A stretch of DNA of 23,399 bases from Gnetum montanum (lineage: Eukaryota; Streptophyta; Gnetopsida; Gnetales; Gnetaceae), in assembly GCA_015680685.1 (NCBI GenBank), contig MNCI01028965.1, positions 109,617 to 133,015 on the forward strand, in the 5' to 3' direction. The number at the start of each line of letters is the position of its first letter. The first letter of the stretch is position 1. Below, one piece after another: positions 19,316 to 23,399 of the stretch. The position numbers and the translations under genes are program-made. The notes beneath the pieces were generated by a model. The model saw nothing but the letters and a program-made list of their open reading frames with translations, was not told the DNA's origin and did no database searches.

Positions 19316-20937
19316 CTGTAATCACACGGGGTCAATCATTAGTAAGGTTGTTATCCAAGTTACGTTATACCTTACTACTTGCCTTAATAGATTTACTTTA
19401 TTTCCATGTGACGTTAATTATTGGAAGAACATGTCCCTAAAAGATTATAATGTTGAGTCTCTTTTCTTAGGTGGTTTCCAAATTTAATTTTCTGGCATAG
19501 CTAAGGGGACGAAATTATTTTTGACACATTTTATTCTTAATTTTACAAATAATTACCCTTAAATATGTCCTTCGGGCGATGATGAATTTCAAAAAATTTA
19601 TGTACTATTCAGCATGTGCCCCTCCCCCACAACTAAGCTAAACACTCTGGGTTCAAGTAGGTTCAAACGGAATGAAAATTGGAGTACCAGTGAGCAAGTT
19701 ATGGATATGAAAGCAAGGGATGCGCAATCGCAAGACATAGAGAGAAATTTGAAAATTTTCCCTTGTGTGAATAGTTGCAAATGATGTTGATTAGCATAGG
19801 GGTGTAACGTATATATATTTTCATTGAAGTTAGGGTACTTAGAGAATGTACCGAATTTTTAAGATTTTTTTGAAATTAACATTGTAAACTTAGGACATTA
19901 GGTCATTGTTAAGGGGTTCTAGGGTAATTCAATTAGTTTGAAAGGCACAAATAATTATGATGGTGTGGAATTTATCAATAAGGACTTTGGATGGGAGAAA
20001 AAGGCTATGTGATGGTTCATAGAAATGTTGAATTGGAGGGATAGTAATAAGGGAAAGAAAATCATTGGCAATATGCTAAGGGTAATAAATGGTGTGTGGA
20101 AGATGGGTCATGAGTGCAAATGACAAAAATTACGCAAGTGGGTCCTCCCCAAAGCAGGTTCCAACCCTTAATGCCATTACATAACCACACTTAAAAGTGT
20201 CTATGGGCATTAGAAGGGTTAAATGTAATCTACACTAATTCCACAAAACACACACATGTAAATATCACTGGAATGAGGTAAGAATTCTACACTATACGAG
20301 AAAAGAGCAATAATTACATGAACAACGACATGAGACAGACTATAGAAGGGATTGTAGAGATTGGGACATGAGGTAATTGACCCAAGGCACAATGAATCCT
20401 ACGTGTAAAGCATGATTAAGGTGTCATTAACCCATTGTTCCAAGATTAGGACCAAGTCCATTCTTCTAATTAGTGACACCGCATTGTTTCATTCCATGAT
20501 GAGTGACTATGAGAGTACCAAAAAAACAAGGCATATGATCACTTGGCATTTTGTTCAAGGGAGGAGTGATTTCTGTTTTGTGGCACTTCCTCTTTTTTTT
20601 TTTCTTTTTCTCTCTTTTTTTTCTTTTTTCTTCAATTGCTGAGTCCAGAGAAGTCGCCAACCTTCAGGCATGGGTGCATGTCTTTCTAGTGGAACTCCCT
20701 AGAATAGCATTGGATTTTTGAGTGCCATTTTGATTACTCTTACTTCCATTTCTTGTTAGATCTACAAGGATCTTAGTACAACCATGTTGCATGATAACTC
20801 TCACAGACGTCACCACAGAGAATCCACAAGTCCCCTTGATGTCACATCCTAATCATTCCCTCTTGATCCATCCTTCTTCATTCTGGGTACAATGAACACA
20901 AAATTAATTTTAAGTTTTAAGAATGTCAAGAATATCA

Positions 20938-21196
20938 CTGTACCCTCGAATAGAACCTCTTATTTGTAGAATGGATGAATGGGTGTAATGGGCTCACTGT
21001 CCATATAATTGATCACTTGAGACTTGATAACATAGAAAACACCTCAACCAACAAGCCACATGAGTGTTTTATTTGTAGATGAGATTACTTATAAAAAGAT
21101 AAAAAGATAAAAAGACAAAAAGATAAAACAAGAAATTGAAAAATGAAAAACTGGAAAATAAAAAGTTATAAAATTAAAGAAAATGAAAAGTATTTA
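20938..21196 (-). other. Spacer between gag stop and 3' LTR of element C
   Basis: Only 259 bp, where pol would normally lie. It contains a microsatellite and ends, on the minus strand, with GAGGGTACAG just before the LTR, a weak candidate polypurine tract. No gene is seen. Confidence 0.65.
21091..21128. repeat. ATAAAAAG microsatellite
   Basis: Units of 8 bp: three perfect copies, one with a T-to-C change, and one partial. Confidence 0.85.
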
Positions 21197-23192
21197 TTAA
21201 TCCTTCTTGCTATTAAAATGGGGGATATCCCCCATAACTAAACAGTTGAGGATGGCAAGGATTAATAAATGAAAGATGAGGATCATTGCATGTTGGAAAT
21301 ATTGGTACTTGGTCATACTTACCCCATTGGGGTTCACACACTTCATCATAGTAAGCATAGTGGGGCAATTAGTGAGATGTGGTTTTCGGATAACAAGTTG
21401 ACCCACTATGATATTTTGGACTGTTAGATGGTATGCAAGGATTAGAATGTTTTCCTCCATGGTTGTGTTCATTGGGTTGTATGGTTGTTGGAGTGGTAAT
21501 TGGTGGCCTTGATGGAGTGACATGAGGCGTTGGGTTTGAAGAGAAGGATGCACCATATTGTTGAGTGTTGAGTTGGAGGATTCGGTGGCCTTGGAATTAT
21601 GTTGTCCCTTCCTAGGGTTATTTCTAAAGAAGGGAAGCCTTCGATGTTGTTGAGATCCCTCATTACTATTGCCAATATTAGCACAAGTAACGTTCATGGG
21701 TTGTTGCTATGGTGCAGACACCTTAGGAACAGTTGGTGGTGATGTAGAAGGAGGGAAATGATGAGAATGTTGAAAATTAGGAGAAGTGTAAGATGCATAA
21801 GGTGGTGGTTGTGTTGAGGACATGGGCTGATAGTATTGAGGAGAATAATAATGTAGTGAGATAGAGTATGTTGACCTAGTTGGGGAAATAGGATGTTGAA
21901 CTAGGTAAGCATTTGGATTTGGGTGATACGAAGGGTGTCTCTAGTTGAGGGGTGGCTTCCCCCACGACTGGGATTGTTGCCACTGTGATCGAACACAGTA
22001 TCTCTGTACGAACTCTAGGTGTAACGTGTTTCCCCAATGCTCATATAAATGTAACAAGATTGGGCATTGACCCTTGGGGTGATCGTACAGGAAAATGTTG
22101 CATTCATATGTATGATCAGTAGTTGAGCTCTTATTTTCTTCATCCCTTCTTCCCGGTTGTTTAATGATATTTTGTCCTACTTTTCGGGTTGTCAAAAATC
22201 TATCTCCAATAATATCGATATATTCTCCACACTTTTTATATTTCCATTCCAACATCTTATTGATCTTTGCCTCGACTTCTTCTAATGATTGTTGTACCAG
22301 AAAAGATGGTTCTTTCTCCTTGTGATAGATTGATTTGTCCTTTTGTGATTTGGACCCTTGTTAAGTTGAGATTCTGGTCCCATTGATTTTTTTCAACACT
22401 CTCCCATCTAGCCATTTCTCCTTCCTCTTTTTCTACCCACTTAATAAGCTCTTGGACTTGATGGATTCATAGTTCGTATAGTTGACCTTGGGCATAAATC
22501 CCTAAGGTTTCTCTTGTTTCATCACGAAGCCCATCAATGATATGGTACATTAGCCTTTCCTCGAAGAACTCATGGACTGGACAGTTGTTTAACAATGCAT
22601 AATATCCTTCTAAGGCCATGTCCAAGGGTTCATGTTATGTTTGTTCCCACTCTTGGATTTGTTTCCTCCAGGCTAACACTCTTGTGTAGGTTTTATATCT
22701 TTCACTAAAGAGTTGTACCATTGTTGGCCAACATCATATTGAATTTGGTTTTAACAATCTATACCATACTTTTGCTTGGCCAATGAGTGTCATAGGGAAG
22801 AGCTTGAGTTTTTTTCAACCATAATCAATGTTGTTCCATGTACAAGCATCATAGAAGGATTGTAAATGTTGTTGCGGATCTAAGTCATAGCCTCCTGAGA
22901 AATTAGGGAAGTTGTTTAAATCAAGCCTAGGTAGATGGCTCTCTTTACGATGCCTACGGGGGATTCAAACAACCTCTTGTATTTGTGTTAAGCTTGTAGT
23001 GGCTAGTAGGGGTTCATCGTCATCTTATAAGTTATGCTTCCATGTGTTGGGACGATGTTGCCTTCATTTATGTGTATAAGAAATCCCCACCTTGGGTTGC
23101 GTACTCCAATCTTCATTGTCATATAGTTCGTTGGTTATCCAATGAATTTCCTCACTATGTGTGGCATTATTGTAATCTTGTAGGAGAGGCAT
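21197..23192 (-). pseudogene. gag: gag of element C, with damaged C-x2-C-x3-H-x4-C knuckle
   Basis: The start at 23192 (MPLLQDYNNATHSEEIHW) is about 120 bp after the PBS. One frame runs about 290 codons with stops. Its core has LPRLDLNNFPNFSGGYDL, QQHLQSFYDACTWNNIDYG, LKLFPMTLIGQAKVWYRLL, VQLFSERYKTY, ALEGYYALLNNCPVHEFF and LMYHIIDGLRDETRETLGIY (about 22950-22480), the Retrotrans_gag pattern. After one frameshift near 22330 the second frame has MLEWKYKKCGEYIDIIGDRF, then a knuckle at about 22109-22071, C-N-I-F-L-Y-D-H-P-K-G-Q-C, matching the C-x2-C-x3-H-x4-C spacing with the second Cys replaced by Phe. A Pro/Ser/Tyr/Gln-rich region follows, ending MGDIPHFNSKKD at 21197. No protease follows. 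About 665 codons. Confidence 0.82.
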
Positions 23193-23314
23193 GGTTTTGA
23201 AGCTGTGTGTGAATTTGTATGTGACTTTTTGTAATTAATTCTTCTTAAAAGATATATCATTAATTCCTATACAATGACCTTGTATGATATAACTAATCTA
23301 GATAACTAGCACCA

Positions 23315-23332
23315 TCCCCGGGAACAGTTCCA
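23315..23332 (-). other. Primer-binding site of element C (tRNA-Asp type)
   Basis: On the minus strand TGGAACTGTTCCCGGGGA matches the complement of the plant tRNA-Asp 3' end at 14 of 18 positions, including the terminal CGGGGA. It lies one base after the LTR end (CTCATCA). This fixes the orientation of element C. Confidence 0.8.
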
Positions 23333-23333
23333 A

Positions 23334-23399
23334 TGATGAGTGGCAAGGTACCCGTACACTCAACCATACATGACAAAGCTAATACTAGTCTAGGTGGGA
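23334..23399 (-). repeat. End of element C 5' LTR with a fold-back junction
   Basis: Plus-strand 23334-23369 (TGATGAGTGGCAAGGTACCC...CAACCATAC) matches the start of the two LTR copies (15186, 17559). From about 23371 the sequence is instead the reverse complement of 17689-17717 (TCCCACCT...TTTGTCA). The switch happens at AACCATA, a string present at both parental sites. The remainder is outside the window. Confidence 0.75.

Larger units (their letters stand above)
17559..20937 (-). repeat. Tandem LTR copy 2 of element C (complete, 3.38 kb)
   Basis: On the minus strand it runs from TGATATTCTTGAC at 20937 to CCACTCATCA at 17559. The left end matches the start of copy 1 (15186) and the end of the 5' LTR (23334); the right end is where similarity with copy 1 stops and gag spacer begins. 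Layout: 1.6 kb without a gene (20937-19316, with a pyrimidine-rich run at 20591-20633 on the plus strand), a 255-codon frame (19315-18548), a TATA box (18301-18293), and about 740 bp of R/U5 without a gene (18292-17559). A GA-rich run lies at 17807-17826. Confidence 0.88.
15186..23399 (-). mobile_element. Element C: gag-only, large-LTR retrotransposon on the minus strand (5' LTR mostly outside window)
   Basis: Read on the minus strand: the last part of a 5' LTR (to 23334), tRNA-Asp-type PBS (23332-23315), gag (23192-21197), a 259-bp spacer with no pol, a complete LTR (20937-17559), then a second, shorter LTR in direct tandem (17558-15186). LTR ends are TGATATTC...CACTCATCA. The internal region is only 2,396 bp. 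Lack of pol with retained gag fits non-autonomous gag-only elements (TR-GAG type). The LTR is unusually large and contains its own reading frame in U3. A flanking duplication cannot be tested because the far end is outside the window; the five bases at the near end are ATGAG (15181-15185). Confidence 0.8.

Noticed and set aside
19598-19780. 60-codon minus-strand frame upstream of the LTR-encoded protein
   Set aside because: No domain and no counterpart in LTR copy 1; insufficient support.
1-23399. tRNA, rRNA or host protein-coding genes
   Set aside because: I looked for tRNA-like arms, rRNA-like conserved strings and splice-flanked coding exons on both strands and saw none that I could support.

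Overview
The window looks like intergenic, repeat-dense DNA from a large seed-plant genome, plausibly a gymnosperm. That is an inference from the AT-rich base composition, the nested and heavily decayed Ty3/gypsy LTR retrotransposons, the tRNA-Asp-type primer-binding sites and the absence of any recognisable host gene. I see no tRNA, rRNA, CRISPR array or intact protein-coding host gene. Every coding region is a retrotransposon remnant broken by stop codons and a few frameshifts.

Three elements are nested. (A) The oldest is a plus-strand Ty3/gypsy element of the non-chromodomain (Athila/Tat-like) kind. It has a large, left-truncated 5' LTR (1-2059), a decayed tRNA-Asp PBS (2061-2078), gag (from 2178), protease (about 4540-4908), the start of reverse transcriptase (to 5609), and then, after an interruption, the rest of RT, RNase H and integrase (12187-14585), followed by 3' sequence to 15185. 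(B) A 6.6-kb plus-strand element (5610-12186) is inserted inside A's RT. It has TG..CA-type LTRs (the last CA has decayed to TA in the 3' copy) and a perfect 5-bp target duplication, GTAGA (5605-5609 and 12187-12191). B encodes gag, protease and only the C-terminal tail of integrase; RT, RNase H and the integrase core are absent. (C) A minus-strand element occupies 15186 to beyond the window end. It has a PBS (23315-23332), gag (23192 down to 21197), no pol, and then two tandem LTRs (20937-17559 and 17558-15186).

The most interesting feature is in element C. Its 3.4-kb LTR carries, in U3 and on the sense strand, a 255-codon frame (19315-18548) with a domain resembling plant retrotransposon-associated mobile-type domains. 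A TATA box follows it, about 742 bp before the LTR end. Element A's 5' LTR shows a related domain remnant (about 598-843), then a TATA box (1296) about 763 bp before its LTR end. Two divergent elements may therefore share an unusual arrangement, an accessory protein encoded within the LTR.

Other structural oddities: three isolated N bases; a 46-bp inverted block between two of those Ns in B's 3' LTR; a fold-back junction at the right edge of the window; and premature stops that mostly look like C-to-T or G-to-A changes, as expected of methylated, silenced transposon DNA.
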